Shown here piece by piece: positions 1-12,196 of a DNA stretch of 64,000 nucleotides. The notes under the pieces were generated by a model that had not been told where the DNA came from, did no database searches, and saw nothing but the letters and a program-made list of their open reading frames with translations. The translations under genes and the position numbers were made by a program. This DNA is from Sorghum bicolor (lineage: Eukaryota > Streptophyta > Magnoliopsida > Poales > Poaceae): contig NC_012872.2 of the NCBI RefSeq assembly GCF_000003195.3, positions 1,364,001 to 1,428,000 of the forward strand, in the 5' to 3' direction. The first letter of the stretch is position 1. Every line of letters starts with the position of its first letter.

Positions 1-1814
1 TCTCCACCCTATTGAAGTGGAAGACCAACTATATTTACCACCAGCACCATACTCAATGAGTCCTGATGAGAAGAAATTATTTTGTCAAGTACTAAAAGGG
101 GTGAAGTTTCCTGATGGTTATGCATCTGATATACGTCATAATGTACATGTTAATGAGAGGAAGATATTTGGGCTTAAGAGTCATGAGAGCCACATTATTT
201 TACAACACTTGCTTCCACTAGCTGTGAGAAAAATATTGCCAGAAACTGTGAGTGCGGCAGTGATTCGTATATGTAATTTTTTCAAGAAACTTTCCTCCCC
301 TGTCATTTGAATAAGTGATATGGAAAGTTTAGAGGTTGAGATAGCTAAAACCTTGAGCCTTCTTGAGACTATATTCCTTCCTTCCTTTTTTGATATCATG
401 GTACACTTGATGGTTCATCTTCCTGCCCAAGCAAAGATAGCTGGACCAGTTCATTTTCGCAGCATGTGGCCTGTGGAGTGGTAATTTAGTTAGCCATAGC
501 GTAGCTCACTGAACTAAATTAGGTACTTACTAGTTTTATGACATTATCGATTTGGCTATTATGTATGTGTATAGGTATCTGATGAGATTGAAGGGTTCTG
601 TTCGTACAAAAAGCCACCCTGAGGGCTCAATTATGGAGTGGTCTAATTTTACTGAATGCCTTACACTTTGTTCTCGCTACTTACATGATGGGACTCAAAG
701 TAGCCGTCAATCTAGAAATGAAGATTGTAGTACAACTACTTTCTTTCATAGCATTGGTCGAGGATTGGCTGGAAAGTGCCTTGTGAATATAGATCACAAA
801 ACATGGCTGCAAGCCCATAGATATGTTTTGTTCAACTATGACAATATACAACCTTACTTGGAGTAAGTTATCTAGACCCATTGTCACACTTTACATCACA
901 TGATAGGTTTACTTCGCATACTAAAGTGATAAAACGGTGGACCTTGCAGCAAGCATGCAGACTATCTATCATCAATTGGTGTTCGAAATAGACGAGATAT
1001 CAGTCGCATGAATCATGAATCCTTTCATGAGTGGTTTAGGTTGCATGTAAGTATTAATAAAACTTAATACAAGTTAGTTAATATGGATTTGGCATTTATA
1101 TTAATTGTAGTTTGAAAATCACAGGTGGAAGAAGTGGAAGAGGAAGCACCGGATGAGATAAAAATTTTAGCAAAGGGTCCTGCGATGTTTGCACATAAGT
1201 ATAGTAGCTATAGCATAAATGGATTCAACTTTCATACAATATCCTATGATGTGGGTAGACCTATTCAAAATAGTGGGGTTGCTCTAGTTGCTGAGTCATC
1301 AATCTTTGATAGTGGCAATAATGATAACATTATAATAGGAAGCAAGGCATATTATGGTATTATAACTGAAATTCTTGAACTAAACTATCACCACAAAGGA
1401 AATGTGGTGCTTTTCAAGTGTGATTGGGTTGACAACAGTGTGCAAAACAAATGGGTAAAAACAGATCAATTTGGGACCACTACCGTGAATTTTAGGCATT
1501 TATTCAATACAGGTGAAAAGATATCTGATGAGCCTTTCATTCTAGCATCACAGGCAGTTCAAGTATACTATGTCCCTGAAGCAATTGATACTGAGTGGGT
1601 TGCTGCTGTTCAGTCAGTCCCAAGAGATGTGTTTGATTTTGATAATTTGGAGGATGAGCACATAAATAATGATAATGGTCTAGTTGTGTACCTGCCTAGT
1701 CTAAATGGCAATGTGACTGTGGATATTCTTAATGGGGTTGTTCCTTCTGTTAGAACATACATAGATGGTATTGTTGTTGATCGAAAAAAGTCTAGAAAAG
1801 GTTCTAAAAAGTAA
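1..1814 (+). pseudogene. CACTA transposase TNP2-like, C-terminal part (DUF4218 + DUF4216), with in-frame stop
   Basis: This is the C-terminal portion of a CACTA transposase (TNP2/TnpD class), which cuts and joins element ends in the nucleus. Visible exons are about 1-480, 575-862, 950-1046 and 1125-1814, with GT/AG borders that keep frame. The first two exons carry the DUF4218 region (HLPAQAKIAGPVHF near 420-465 and RLKGSVRTKSHPEGSI near 585-635). The last exon carries DUF4216 (GIITEILELNYHHKGNVVLF near 1355-1415). The catalytic domain lies upstream of the window. A TGA at 308-310 interrupts DUF4218 where family members read through, and the frame resumes directly after it, so this copy is probably inactive unless the stop is a sequencing error. 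The gene ends with a basic tail rich in Lys and Ser. Confidence 0.85.
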
Positions 1815-1887
1815 GTCTGGTCAAGCAATGTGTCTACTATTTTCTTGCGAATATTTCTAATTTGTTTTTCCATTCTCAGGAGAAAAC

Positions 1888-4800
1888 ATGCCAAGACCAA
1901 CAAAAAACAATAAGGATGTAAATCCATATGAGCAACAAAGAAATGACCAGATTGAAATGAATAACCAGAGGCTTGATGCTCTAAATCTGCCTCGTATGAA
2001 CAGTTCAGGACAGAATGTTCAACCTAGTAAAAGAGCAAAGGTATTTGTATATACTTTTATTTACTATGTCAATCATGCATGTTTCTTAACAAATATTTCT
2101 TAACAAATACTATCATGTGCCTTTTCTGTAGCAAACACAACGATCAAGTGATGCAGCAACTGAAGGTCACAATCTGCGCAGGTCACTAAGAAATCATGCT
2201 GAAAATGCAAATGAGCAGATTGAAGAAGATCCTGAGTATGAGCCAACTAGAGATGTTTTATGCGATGATGAAGGTCTTGTAGATTGAGACTTGCTTATTC
2301 ACAATTATCTTGTTATATTACATGTTTCTTATTTAAAATTGTTTTCTATAGATCTTCATAATAGTCCGCCAAAGAAGAGGACAGCAAGAAGCATTACTAG
2401 GATGGACAACTTATTTGCAAGAACACCAAGCATGCCTAAGATCAAGATAAGACTCAATGAGTATCATCAGCCTATTGGAGAGAATTCTAGACTGTTTTCT
2501 AGTGCCATTGGTTGTCTAGTGAGAAAGACATTATCAGTTGCAAAAAAGGACTGGAGGCTTGTTGACGTTGAAAAGAAAGACCAAGTGTGGGATGCTTTAA
2601 AGGTATTTTTTCCTCTGCAATTCTTTGGACACTGGGTTGTTCCATTCTCACATTCTTATGCTGAGTATTTCTGTACTATTTTCTGGATTGATCTTCTATG
2701 TTATTTTCGACGGAAAATTAGGAAATCTTTGACGTTGATGAGGATGCCAAAGATTGGTTTCTGGTTAGTGCTGCAAAGAAATGGAAGGAATTTAAGGCAA
2801 CCTTAAAGGACCAATTTTTTGATGAAACAATAACAAATGAGGAACTGCAGCGAAAACATGGTGACAGAGTTAAAGATACTGACTGGGAGTTCCTCATTGA
2901 GCATTGGACCTCTCCTGAATATGAAGTAGGGAGTAAAATTTTTATATATGCGTATTTGGAGTTATGTACTTCATTATATTTGCTGAATTTAACAATTTCT
3001 ATCCTAGGCTCGAGCGAAAATATCCAAAGCTAATCGTGCAAAGTTGGGGATACATCGTACATCAGGAAGCAAGAGCTTTGCTTGTTCTAGGCATGAAATG
3101 GTATGAAAATATCTCTTGCATTAAATTTTAGTGCATTATGTTGCTGCAGTTTTAGTACTTAATTAAAACAATTTCAGGGTGTACAGCTAGGACGCGTGCC
3201 TCGAAGAGATGAAATATATATCAAAACACATACACGAAAAATAGGAGTTCCATCCCAACAAGCAGGGCCAATAATTGTAAGTTCTTTTCCATAAAAGAAT
3301 TTTAGTTTGTAATATTTCTCTCTAATCTATAAAAAAATCCATATTCTATTTTGCAAGAACAAACTTAAATCAATTATTGAAGCCCACCCAGAGTTGTCAG
3401 AAAGATCAATTCAGCAAGGTGATGTCTTTGCTGCTGCTTGTGGAGAAAAGGAGCCAAGAGGGCGTGTTCGTGCTTTGGGTCTAGGACCAACTCCCCAAGA
3501 TATTGGTACCCCTGGTCTGAAGTGTTACAAGCCAACAAGGCTACAAATGAAAGTTCTAGCTCGTAAAAAGGTTGAAAGTCACAAAGCTTCTCTAGAACAA
3601 CGCATACAAAAATTAGAAGAGGAACTGCATGAGGCAAGGATAATGCAAGAAAGAAGAAATATGGAAATCGCCTCACAGAATGGTTCTAATTCACGAAACC
3701 ATGTGGTAAAGTACTTCAATACTTTGAATTACATAACTCATGATTAAATAATCTATGTTTCCTATGTTGGATAATATGGTGACATGTGAATAATACATAT
3801 TACCTCTCTTGTATTGTTTATGTAGAGCTCAAGGTCTGAAGAACATATTAATGAGGCACAACATGCTGAGCCATTTGAAGATGCTATTTTTGCAGATATT
3901 AATGAAAACTCTAACGACTATGATGAAGATAATTACTTCCTTGTTCCTACTCATACTGCTGCCCCATCTAAGCAGCATGCTAATTTTCTATCTGTGCAGC
4001 GTGCTGCTGCTCTATCTGCGCGTGCTGCTGCCTTATCTGTGCGTGCTGCTGCCTCGTCTGTGCAGCCTGCTCATGCCCCATCTGCGCAACTAGCTCCTGC
4101 TCCGTCTGCGCAGCCTGCTGCCCCATCCACGCAGCCTGCTGCTGCCCCATCCACGCAGCTGGCTCCTGCCCCATCTGCGAAGCGTGCTCCATCAATTGAT
4201 CTTCATCGAGAGTACAACGCTACCAACTGTAGCCCCATCAAAGTAGAATAAAGCTCCCCATGTTTCACGTGATGATCTTGTAATTTTCTTAATATAACCA
4301 TGCTCTCAGTTCTAGCAGCTCCACACATTAGTTCAATTTTCACTGACAAGTGCATAAACCATTTCAGGTTGGAAAGGAGGTCACATTATATGCCATGTTG
4401 CGCCCAGAAGTTGTGGCTAAGGCAGTAGTTATTTCAACAAATCCAAGCAATGTACTAGGAGGCCAGCCTCTTGGAAGGCTATTTTGTGAAGTTGTTGTGA
4501 AGGTTGTGATTAAGAGGAATACAACGCTACCTCGCCCTTATGGTGACATTGAGACTTTGGCTGATGCTATGTCAATGCCAGTCCAGTGGCCATACAAAAG
4601 AGTAAGAAACTAGACTTGCTTTGTTTCTTTTATTCATCTTTGTGACAAGTGAACAAAGTTTCTAATTAATGACATTTCTAATAGTTAAAGCTTACAACGG
4701 CATCACATTCATCCCAGTCTACTGTAGGTATGTTTTTCCTTGAATTTTACTTTGACCAAACTGCTATTTGTGATTGTGATACACTATAATTACTAGCTCA

Positions 4801-5127
4801 TAAGAACTGTTTGATGATGCTGAGTTAGTCAATCGTAGATAAACTCAGTCTCCTCTATATCACTGAAACAAATAAAAAATATATATTCTTTTGTTAGTAA
4901 ATTTAATTCAGATGTGTCTTTTGTTCCTATATGCTTGCCGCTAAGTGGACATTCATACTACATTTCAGGTTGTCCTGCTCCTGCAAGGTCCTAGGCAACG
5001 TACCTGCTGGTGTCCACAAGTTAAAAGTGCTCATCGAAGTTGTGTTTATTTTGAGCCTATTAGATATATGACTATGAGCTCACTGTTAATGAAATTTGAG
5101 TTGTGGCTTTGGGTGTTAGTGAGCTAA
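1888..5127 (+). CDS. CACTA TNP1-like protein (Transposase_24, Ptta/En/Spm family), multi-exon
   Basis: Second gene of the CACTA element; TNP1/TnpA proteins bind subterminal repeats and assist transposition. It probably starts at ATG 1888 (MPRPTKNN). A basic, low-complexity N-terminus is followed by a DNA-binding-like region (SMPKIKIRLNEYHQPIGENS near 2430-2490) and by the Transposase_24 signature: ARAKISKANRAKLGIHRTSG near 3010-3065, then GRVPRRDEIYIKTHTRK near 3190-3240. A predicted coiled coil follows (RKKVESHKASLEQRIQKLEE near 3560-3620). The exon at 3828-4250 encodes imperfect Ala/Pro/Ser-rich repeats. The last recognisable block (VGKEVTLYAML to LPRPYGDIETL, 4369-4560) is the conserved C-terminal domain of the family. 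Exon borders and the last coding exon (about 4971 onward) are tentative. Whether every exon is open was not verified. Confidence 0.75.
3996..4190 (+). repeat. Imperfect Ala/Pro/Ser-coding tandem repeats in the TNP1 gene
   Basis: Units of about 21-30 bp built on 'CTGC..CCATCTGCGCAG' recur about eight times and encode variants of APSAQPA and AALSARA. They lie downstream of the coiled coil and are probably a flexible linker between the DNA-binding part and the conserved C-terminal block. Such arrays mutate by slippage. Confidence 0.7.
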
Positions 5128-5462
5128 GATTTTGGTCACAAGTGGTGGATGTATGACTTCTGGTCACATGAGGTAGATGTAGGGATGCTGATGGCTTGCT
5201 CATGTACAAACTTCGCGAGCTTCTAATCTATTTTGTACTTATGATGTTACCGACCTTACATTGGCCATATATGAATGAATTATTGATCAATGGTTTCTGT
5301 GCTCATATATTTTATGATATTCCATGTCTATATGGTTAATATATCTTGTAATGAATGTGTGTGCATTGATAACATATCAGTTTTGGGTTATTATGTACTG
5401 CTGATTAGCAACATATATATCGCGTTGGATTGTTAGTTGCTAAAAGTATTTATAGCCTCAAA

Positions 5463-5661
5463 CTATGTATCGGTATATGTAACCCCTAAGGAGTCAGACC
5501 GTTGGTCGCTATAACCATGTCGGTCGGTATAGGCTATACCGACGCCACTTTCAGCGTCTCCAGCTAAGTGTCGGTATAGATCTATACTGACCAATGGAAC
5601 GTCGCTATAGCGACCTATGACGACCGACCGTACGTCGCTATTCTGAGGCTGTGGTGTAGTG
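5463..5661 (+). repeat. CACTA subterminal repeats and terminal inverted repeat
   Basis: Short motifs GTCGGTATAG, GTCGCTATA and their complements recur in direct and inverted orientation, ending in the TIR whose outermost bases on the minus strand are CACTACACCACAG. In En/Spm such motifs are bound by the TNP1/TnpA protein; that role here is inferred from the family. Confidence 0.8.
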
Positions 5662-6842
5662 AGCCTAACTGTCATGCGCCTGCCCACACCCTATGGCCAT
5701 CTTCCACTTGACTACCACCACCACTATCACCATCTATGGCTAGTGGCAAATGTCGTCTCCAACCCAACTGCTACCCCAACCATCCCTTTTAACCATGGGG
5801 ATCTCCAATTTGACCTCAACGACCCCTAAATACAACCCCTTCCCATCATGTCCCTAACCCAGTGTGAACAAAAAGGAGGGACAAAGAAAGAAGCTGACAA
5901 TCAACCCGCAAAGATCCTAAGGTCGTTCCCTCTAAACTCTCTAGGAAAATTGAAAAAATAGGAACGGTCCCCATGCAATAGTCATGGGCACGTGTCGATG
6001 TGTGTCGTGGATTCAGGACACGTGTTTATGCATGTGCATCCCCAACTATTTCTTCTAAATTTAAGCAACACAGTCCCCAACATATGAAAGAGATGTAGTT
6101 TTCCTTTCCAACTATTTCTTCTAAATTTAAGCAACAGTCCCCATGTAGATGCAAACATATGGATACGTATCGTGAATCCAAGTTGGATGCCCAAAGCTGC
6201 TCTACAGGAACTGTCCCATTGAATTATTTTTTTTTATAAAATTATACGCCCCTTGTTTGGAGCACGTTTGATATACCAACGCAGAGTAGAAGATAGAGTT
6301 GTTAAGTGGTCTGAAAAGGTCAATTATTTCACATGGCCATTACTTTGTGGATGATGGTCATATATATGTTTACCTTGGGAGGGATGTTTCAATCATGCAT
6401 ATGCTTGTGCCATATCTAATAGTCAGATGTGAATTGTCTATATCTTTTTGTAAGTTAGTTTTTTTTTTGGGGTGGGGGGGGGGGGCCCTTGTCGGCGTGC
6501 ATAACTTAATACTTACACCCTTCATCCTAAAAGGAATTCTAGTTATGAATTTGGACAAACATTTATCTAGAATTATAGCTACGTGCAGTGATATTCTTTT
6601 TAGGACTGAGGACTTTGATTACACGTTGAGACATCTCTCTTCTTTCTACTTTGTTGATCTGATGTGTACAGTCCCCAAGGTTTATCGGCTACCGAAAGGG
6701 CATCTTTCTGCTGCTGCTCTACTGCAGTCTGCACCTGTGTACTGTGTACATGTATACGTACAGGAGAAGCGACTGGAGGTGCAGACTGGTGAAAAAGCCC
6801 CACGCATGCATGACACCGATCAGAAGATACATGGCCAAGTAG
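5662..6842. other. Intergenic, no gene recognised; 29-bp direct repeat and G tract
   Basis: No convincing coding sequence. A 29-bp direct repeat (starting CCAACTATTTCTTC) occurs at 6042-6070 and 6108-6136, 66 bp apart. A T/G tract with 12 consecutive G lies at 6474-6485. Confidence 0.5.
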
Positions 6843-7085
6843 GGCCTTGTTTAGTTCCGAAAACTGAAAAGTTTTCGAAACTTTAGCACTTTCATTTGTT
6901 TGCGGTAAATATTGTCCAATAATAAACTAACTAGGATCAAAAGATTCGTCTCGTAATTTACAGTTAAACTGTATGATTAATTTTTATTTTCGTCTATATT
7001 TAATGCTTCATGCATGTGCCGCAAGATTCGATGTGATAGAGAATCTTGAAAACTTTTTGGATTTCGGGGTGAACTAAACAAGGCC
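6843..7085 (-). mobile_element. MITE, GGCCTTGTTTAGTTCC family, copy 1
   Basis: 243 bp with inverted ends GGCCTTGTTTAGTTCC and GAACTAAACAAGGCC, flanked by the 3-bp duplication TAG (6840-6842 and 7086-7088). The internal sequence is in reverse orientation relative to copy 2. Three-base duplications and short inverted ends suggest a PIF/Harbinger (Tourist-like) origin. Confidence 0.85.
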
Positions 7086-7322
7086 TAGTAGTGATAGCCA
7101 TGCCTGCGCATGCATGCAGATGCAGAGATGCAGGAGATAACTGGGTGCAGAACCAGATGCAGATTGATGTGTTTTCTCTGAATCTGAATGAAATAATGGT
7201 AGCAGAAGCTCAGAATGAAGTTGCCCTCGGAAAATGGTGCCGTTGCAGCCTGCGACGACTGATGTGGCTGCCTATCGTCGTCACATTAGCCGCCACATCA
7301 AATCTAGATTATGGCTCATCAA

Positions 7323-7565
7323 GGCCTTGTTTAGTTCCCCAAAAATTTTACAAAATTTTTCAGATTCCCCGTCACATCGAATCTTTAGACGTATGCATGG
7401 AGTATTAAATATAGATAAAAATAAAAACTAATTGCACAGTTTAGTCGGAATTGACGAGATGAATCTTTTGAGCCTAGTTAGTCTATGATTGAACAATATT
7501 TGTCAAATACAAACAAAATTGCTACAGTGCTCATTTTGCTAAAAATTTTGGAAGTAAACAAGGCC
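7323..7565 (+). mobile_element. MITE, GGCCTTGTTTAGTTCC family, copy 2
   Basis: 243 bp, the same length as copy 1, flanked by CAA (7320-7322 and 7566-7568). The ends are inverted repeats and the interior carries the family's CACATCGAATCTTTAGACG block. Confidence 0.85.
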
Positions 7566-8287
7566 CAAGAGTGTCGAGAAGGAGAATTACCATTATTATC
7601 TCCTCTCGACCTCTTCTACTATGCCCGCATGTATATACACTGCATATGTGTATAGGAACCAATGCAAGCAATACCTAACCTGAGGCTGATGGAGCCTACT
7701 AGCCAACACCGCACTCGATCGCTGCATGATTCGCCGACTTGCATGCGGATTGCATATCCATCCATCTATCTATCCATCATTGGTTCTTGCGTGGCCGCCT
7801 TGCCGGCGAGCATGAGACCAGTTCCTGCACTGCACTGCACCGCGGCCCGGTCCCCGGCCGCCGCGCGCACCTTGGACGGTCGATCTCGGTCCTCAGCATG
7901 CGTGTGTGCCGGTGCCGCCCGGCCCGTCGCCTCTCGTCGTCGTCGTCGTTTCGTTTCCAATGTGTCACCGTACCCCCCTGTCTCGGTTCGTGGTTGCAGG
8001 CCGGCGTCGTGTGGTCGCGTCGTCGTCCCCGGCCGGCCTATCTAGCTAGCTCTCGCCGACATTGCTAGCTATAGCTGCGCTCCCGCGCGCATGCATCCAC
8101 TGCCAGCCATTGTTGACCCTTGCGCACGCGCGCACGTGCCCTCACACAGCTCTAGGCACTACTAGCTGATGATGGAGCGTAGATATGATTGGACTTTGGA
8201 GCACTTACGTAGGTACAACGTTCATGGCGTTCAACAGTCTCTCAACAATTCAAGGTCCAGCTAGCTACGTACTCGTCAAGAGAATGA
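7566..8287. other. Intergenic, GC-rich, no gene recognised
   Basis: GC-rich stretch with several overlapping open frames on both strands and no recognisable protein. The overlap of unrelated frames points to chance ORFs in high-GC sequence. Confidence 0.5.
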
Positions 8288-8522
8288 GGCCTTGTTTAGT
8301 TCCAACTAAAACCCGAAAATTTTTCAAGATTCTTCGTCACATTAAATCTTCAGACACATGCATGAGACATTAAATATAGATAAAAAATAATTAATTCTGC
8401 AATTTTGCGAGACAAATCGTTTAAGTCTAGTTAATCTATAATTGGACAATAATTATCAAATAGAAACGAAAGTGTTACGATACCAAAAAAAACTTTTCAC
8501 CCCAACAACTAAACAAACTCCC
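8288..8522 (+). mobile_element. MITE, GGCCTTGTTTAGTTCC family, copy 3 (diverged)
   Basis: About 235 bp. The left end is canonical and the right end is diverged (AACTAAACAAACTCCC). Flanked by TGA (8285-8287 and 8523-8525). Confidence 0.75.
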
Positions 8523-10433
8523 TGAATAAAGTATCCAAAGCCCGGCCATTACCACAATAGACAAGGTTCAAGCACAGTAATACACAGGTATCTATCCACT
8601 ACCTACAGAGTGTGGCTACAGTTGCACACACTGCTTGCATCTGCATCAATCTGCATGCTCGACGATACATGCGTGCATATATACTATACTCTATAGCTAG
8701 CTAGTTACCACCCTGTTTCGATATGTTTTGGAACGGGTGTGACCAGTGGTTCCCCTGCATGTCGGCAAACAGCGAGCACCCGCATGCATGGTTAATTGGC
8801 TTCTGCAACTGCAACCACTGCACATCGTCTCTACTATTCTAATCTCAACTGACTGACTGACGACGACTTCTCTGGATAGCTATATATGGCTGCTACTGCT
8901 AGGCCGGCCGGGCACATTACGGTGGCCCATGGTGGACTGGTGTTGGTGGAGCTCGTCGTCTGCTGGCTTGCTGTTCATGCAGGGCCCGCGTCCCGTTGCA
9001 GAGGCCACGTGGACGCGTTGGCCACTTATGTGTGCATGATTGGGCTTTAATGTCCCGTCGCTACCAGGCGTGCTCGCGCTACATGTACCGCCACGTACGT
9101 ACCACCAACTTGCATCGATCGCTTTGTCACCCGAAGTGCGTGCTAGCTGCACATACATATATATATATCCTCTTCGATTCTTAACATGCATGCATACATC
9201 AGCGGTACTTGGAGTTTGGAACTCTAATAACCACCGCATGCATGCAATTGCTTTTGAGAGTTCAGCATGTTTTTTTTTTTAATTTTATATAAGCTAGAGA
9301 AAAGTATGCATGCACCCCTGAATATTGTAGGACTAACTCTTAGTTTTTAGACACCACGTCACAGGCTAGTACTTTTAAGAAACATAAGTGTTAGAAATTC
9401 ATGGTTAAGTTGAGTGCTTTAATCAAAATTGTTTTTCCTCATTTATTCATACTATATGACTAAATACTTAGAGATTATGACAAAATACTTATCAGTCCTT
9501 ATTAGGTTATGACAATTACCATTTACTCCATATGGTTAGTGCGAGGACCTTCCATGTTAATCTACCTAAACCAAGTTCATCCCCTTGACCAACTCAGCTT
9601 AAGTAATTAAATCAACTCTGGTAATCCCTGGAGATGACCTGCATACTCCACTACCACAAGGCACAGGATCCCAGTTGCATAATATACACATATAGCCACC
9701 ACAACTCAATACTCAATCTTAACATGCGTATACACTAAGTTAATGGATTCTAAAACCCTACCTGTACCCCTTTCCAATATACTCCTATATCACGTGCATA
9801 TATACAATGCATATAAATATACACACAATGTATAGTTGAAGGGAAAATCATCTTGTGGTCACACTATCTAAACTAATCCCCAACAATACCTTTTTTTTGA
9901 ATGGTCACCATAACAGCAATACGACAACATAAATAGTATGTGTAGCTAGATTTTTTCTTGAAAAGGTACTTTTTATAATGTTACAATTTTCTATTAATTT
10001 CTGCAAATGTACATAAAAATAGAAAAATGATGCTGGAGTTCACCAATAATAAAAAGAAGAAAAACGATGATTTCTGCTCCAAAACACTAAACAGTACTAG
10101 TACTTATTAATTTCTGGTCTAATAAACGATTCTTTTCAGTCGTCAAAGTTGGTTCAACATAATGAAAAGCAACAGCACATATTATATACAGATGAACCAT
10201 AATTTTTTTTGCTTGGCCATATTTTTGGAAAAGAAAATATTTTATTAATTCAAGATCATTATTATATATTTTTTTGAGGAAAAGATCATTATTATATATT
10301 GACTTGATATAATAATCCTGAACCCATTTCTGAAGCACAGAGCCTAAAAAAAGAATATATATATGTTACCTTCCTGGCGACTCGAGATTTCCATGCTGAT
10401 CTAGTAGAAGATAACATAACTATGCACATATAT
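8523..10433. other. Intergenic, no gene recognised
   Basis: AT-rich from about 9270 onward. ORFs are short and unrecognisable. A small local duplication (AAGATCATTATTATATAT) occurs at about 10253-10300. Confidence 0.5.
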
Positions 10434-10662
10434 GGCCTTGTTTAGATCCATTTTTTTTTTGAATTTTGACATTGTAGCACTTTCGTTTTTATTTGACAAA
10501 CATTGTCTAATCATAAAATAACTAGGCTTAAAAGATTTGTCTCGTGATTTATAGGTAAATTGTGCAATTAGTTATCTTTTTTATCTATATTTAATGTTTC
10601 ATGCATGTGCCGCAAGATTCGATGTGATGCGGAATCTTGTAAAGTTTTGGGTTTTTAGATGC
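10434..10662 (-). mobile_element. MITE, GGCCTTGTTTAGTTCC family, copy 4 (right end degenerate)
   Basis: Begins GGCCTTGTTTAGATCC and keeps the family interior in the same orientation as copy 1 (GCCGCAAGATTCGATGTGAT near 10609). The right inverted end is lost, so the end coordinate is approximate. Confidence 0.7.
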
Positions 10663-11445
10663 TGCCTGCACTGCATGGCCACTCAGATTTTGTTGGGTTG
10701 GACGCATGCATATAGTCCATGGAGCTAAGAGCCATGCAACCCTATCTTGTCGAGTTATTGGGACCCTGGAAATGACCCTAAAGTTTGGAACCGGGGAGGC
10801 CTGGCGCCAGCCAAATGGAAGGTGTAGCAGCAGCAAGCAAGCATGTGATTCCCCGGGAGGAAACCAGTCCCCCACATCTCCGACGACGCTCTCACATTGC
10901 ATTGGATGGCTGCTGTGCTACGTGTCCAACACATGCATGTGACCCTGGTCGTCTCAGAGCCTCCGGGTCCGGGCCGGGGGCCGCCACATGTTTTTTTTTT
11001 GACACAAAAACGGCCAAAGGAAACCTACAGCTACACAAAAGCCAACTGATTCTTCGTCGCAAATAAAAGGCAAAACTAATCCTACTTTGCAAAAGGGGAA
11101 AAAACGCAATCAGTTTGTTAATTTGCTTGCTTTTTTTCCGTGTATAGTATGTCTCGTGCGTTATTAAAACACAGTCCAACACATATATAAAAGTATACAC
11201 TAAACTCTCTCTAAGATGACATGTGGGCCACGCCACACACTCCAACTATGACCACCTTCAAGCGGCGAGGAAAGATTTACATATCTTTAGATTGAACAAA
11301 TCACCAAAGGAGCAAGCTAGCAACGTTGTTGTTGTCAGACATCAATGTCATCTATCACTGAAATAATAATTATATACCGGCAAAGATTTGAACTCATGTG
11401 GACAAGTTTCATAAAAAAAAATAAGTATGCTTTATTAAATATCTA
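10663..11445. other. Intergenic, no gene recognised
   Basis: Mixed-composition DNA. Open frames at 10706-11066 overlap one another on both strands, have no recognisable domain and appear to be chance. Confidence 0.45.
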
Positions 11446-11738
11446 CTCCCTCCGTTCCCATTTAGCAGGCGTGGAAGCGTTTTTTGGTTTGGCCAAAATA
11501 GCAGACACGGACGAGAGTATCGAGGGAACCGTCATTACTTTGCCTACTCAATAATCACAGAGCATCAGCATGCATGCTTGTTCTGCCATATTTTACAAGG
11601 AAAAGAGAGGGAGTATGCTGCCTATATTTCTAGGAGGATCTTGGTAACTGAAAACTCACCTCTCACGCTCTATATTTCTAGGAGCGTCTTGCTAATCGAA
11701 ACTCTCCTCTCACGCCTGATAAATGGTAACGGAGGGAG
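11446..11738. mobile_element. Stowaway-like (Tc1/mariner) MITE with CTCCCTCCGTTCC ends
   Basis: Left end CTCCCTCCGTTCC and right end AACGGAGGGAG are inverted, both flanked by TA (11444-11445 and 11739-11740), the duplication made by Tc1/mariner transposases. The interior has two related blocks ending in CTCACG (about 11630-11670 and 11675-11715). Confidence 0.8.
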
Positions 11739-12181
11739 TATCACTTATAATAAAGAATAGCTCATGTATGAAATAATTTACAGCTGTGAGTTGTAGCTTG
11801 TATCCATATCTATCCCTCATTTTGGCTCCAAAATCAGCGTCAACAACAGTTACAAGTGTCACATCACAAATACTAATTTGATTCATATGTCTCCGTCTGG
11901 CGCGCTATACAACAAAAGAAGGAATTTAAAAATAGCAATGCATGCTGCACTTGCACATTGTGCTGCCAAAATACAGGCACAGAGGGGGGCAACACGGCAG
12001 GGAACAAAGAGACAAGCAACACGCTACGCAAGTTCCAGAGTTATCGCTAGCTACTCGATCATATAGTAAAGATCCATGGAGACAGTGGCATTCATGCATG
12101 CATAATTCGTGAATCGTCAGCTATCCAATTAAGCGAGTGTTGCTGAGGGCTGCCTAATATCTATGACCAAATTGCGCGTCT
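11739..12181. other. Intergenic, no gene recognised
   Basis: No coding sequence or RNA gene recognised between the Stowaway-like MITE and the LINE target duplication. Confidence 0.4.
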
Positions 12182-12196
12182 AAAAATTGTAATGAA

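Larger units (their letters stand above)
1..5661 (+). mobile_element. 3' half of a CACTA (En/Spm) DNA transposon
   Basis: The element begins before the window. It holds the end of a TNP2-type transposase gene followed by a TNP1-type gene on the same strand, the usual order in plant CACTA elements. The right end is at 5661, where the sequence read on the minus strand begins CACTACACCACAGCCTCAG, a typical CACTA terminal inverted repeat. About 200 bp inside that end are filled with short subterminal repeats (GTCGGTATAG and GTCGCTAT types, both orientations), the usual transposase-binding array. The 3-bp target duplication cannot be tested because the left end is missing. The transposase contains an in-frame stop, so this copy may be non-autonomous. 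Confidence 0.9.

Noticed and set aside
3980..4195. Gln/Ala-rich minus-strand frame
   Set aside because: Shadow of the repeat array in the TNP1 gene.
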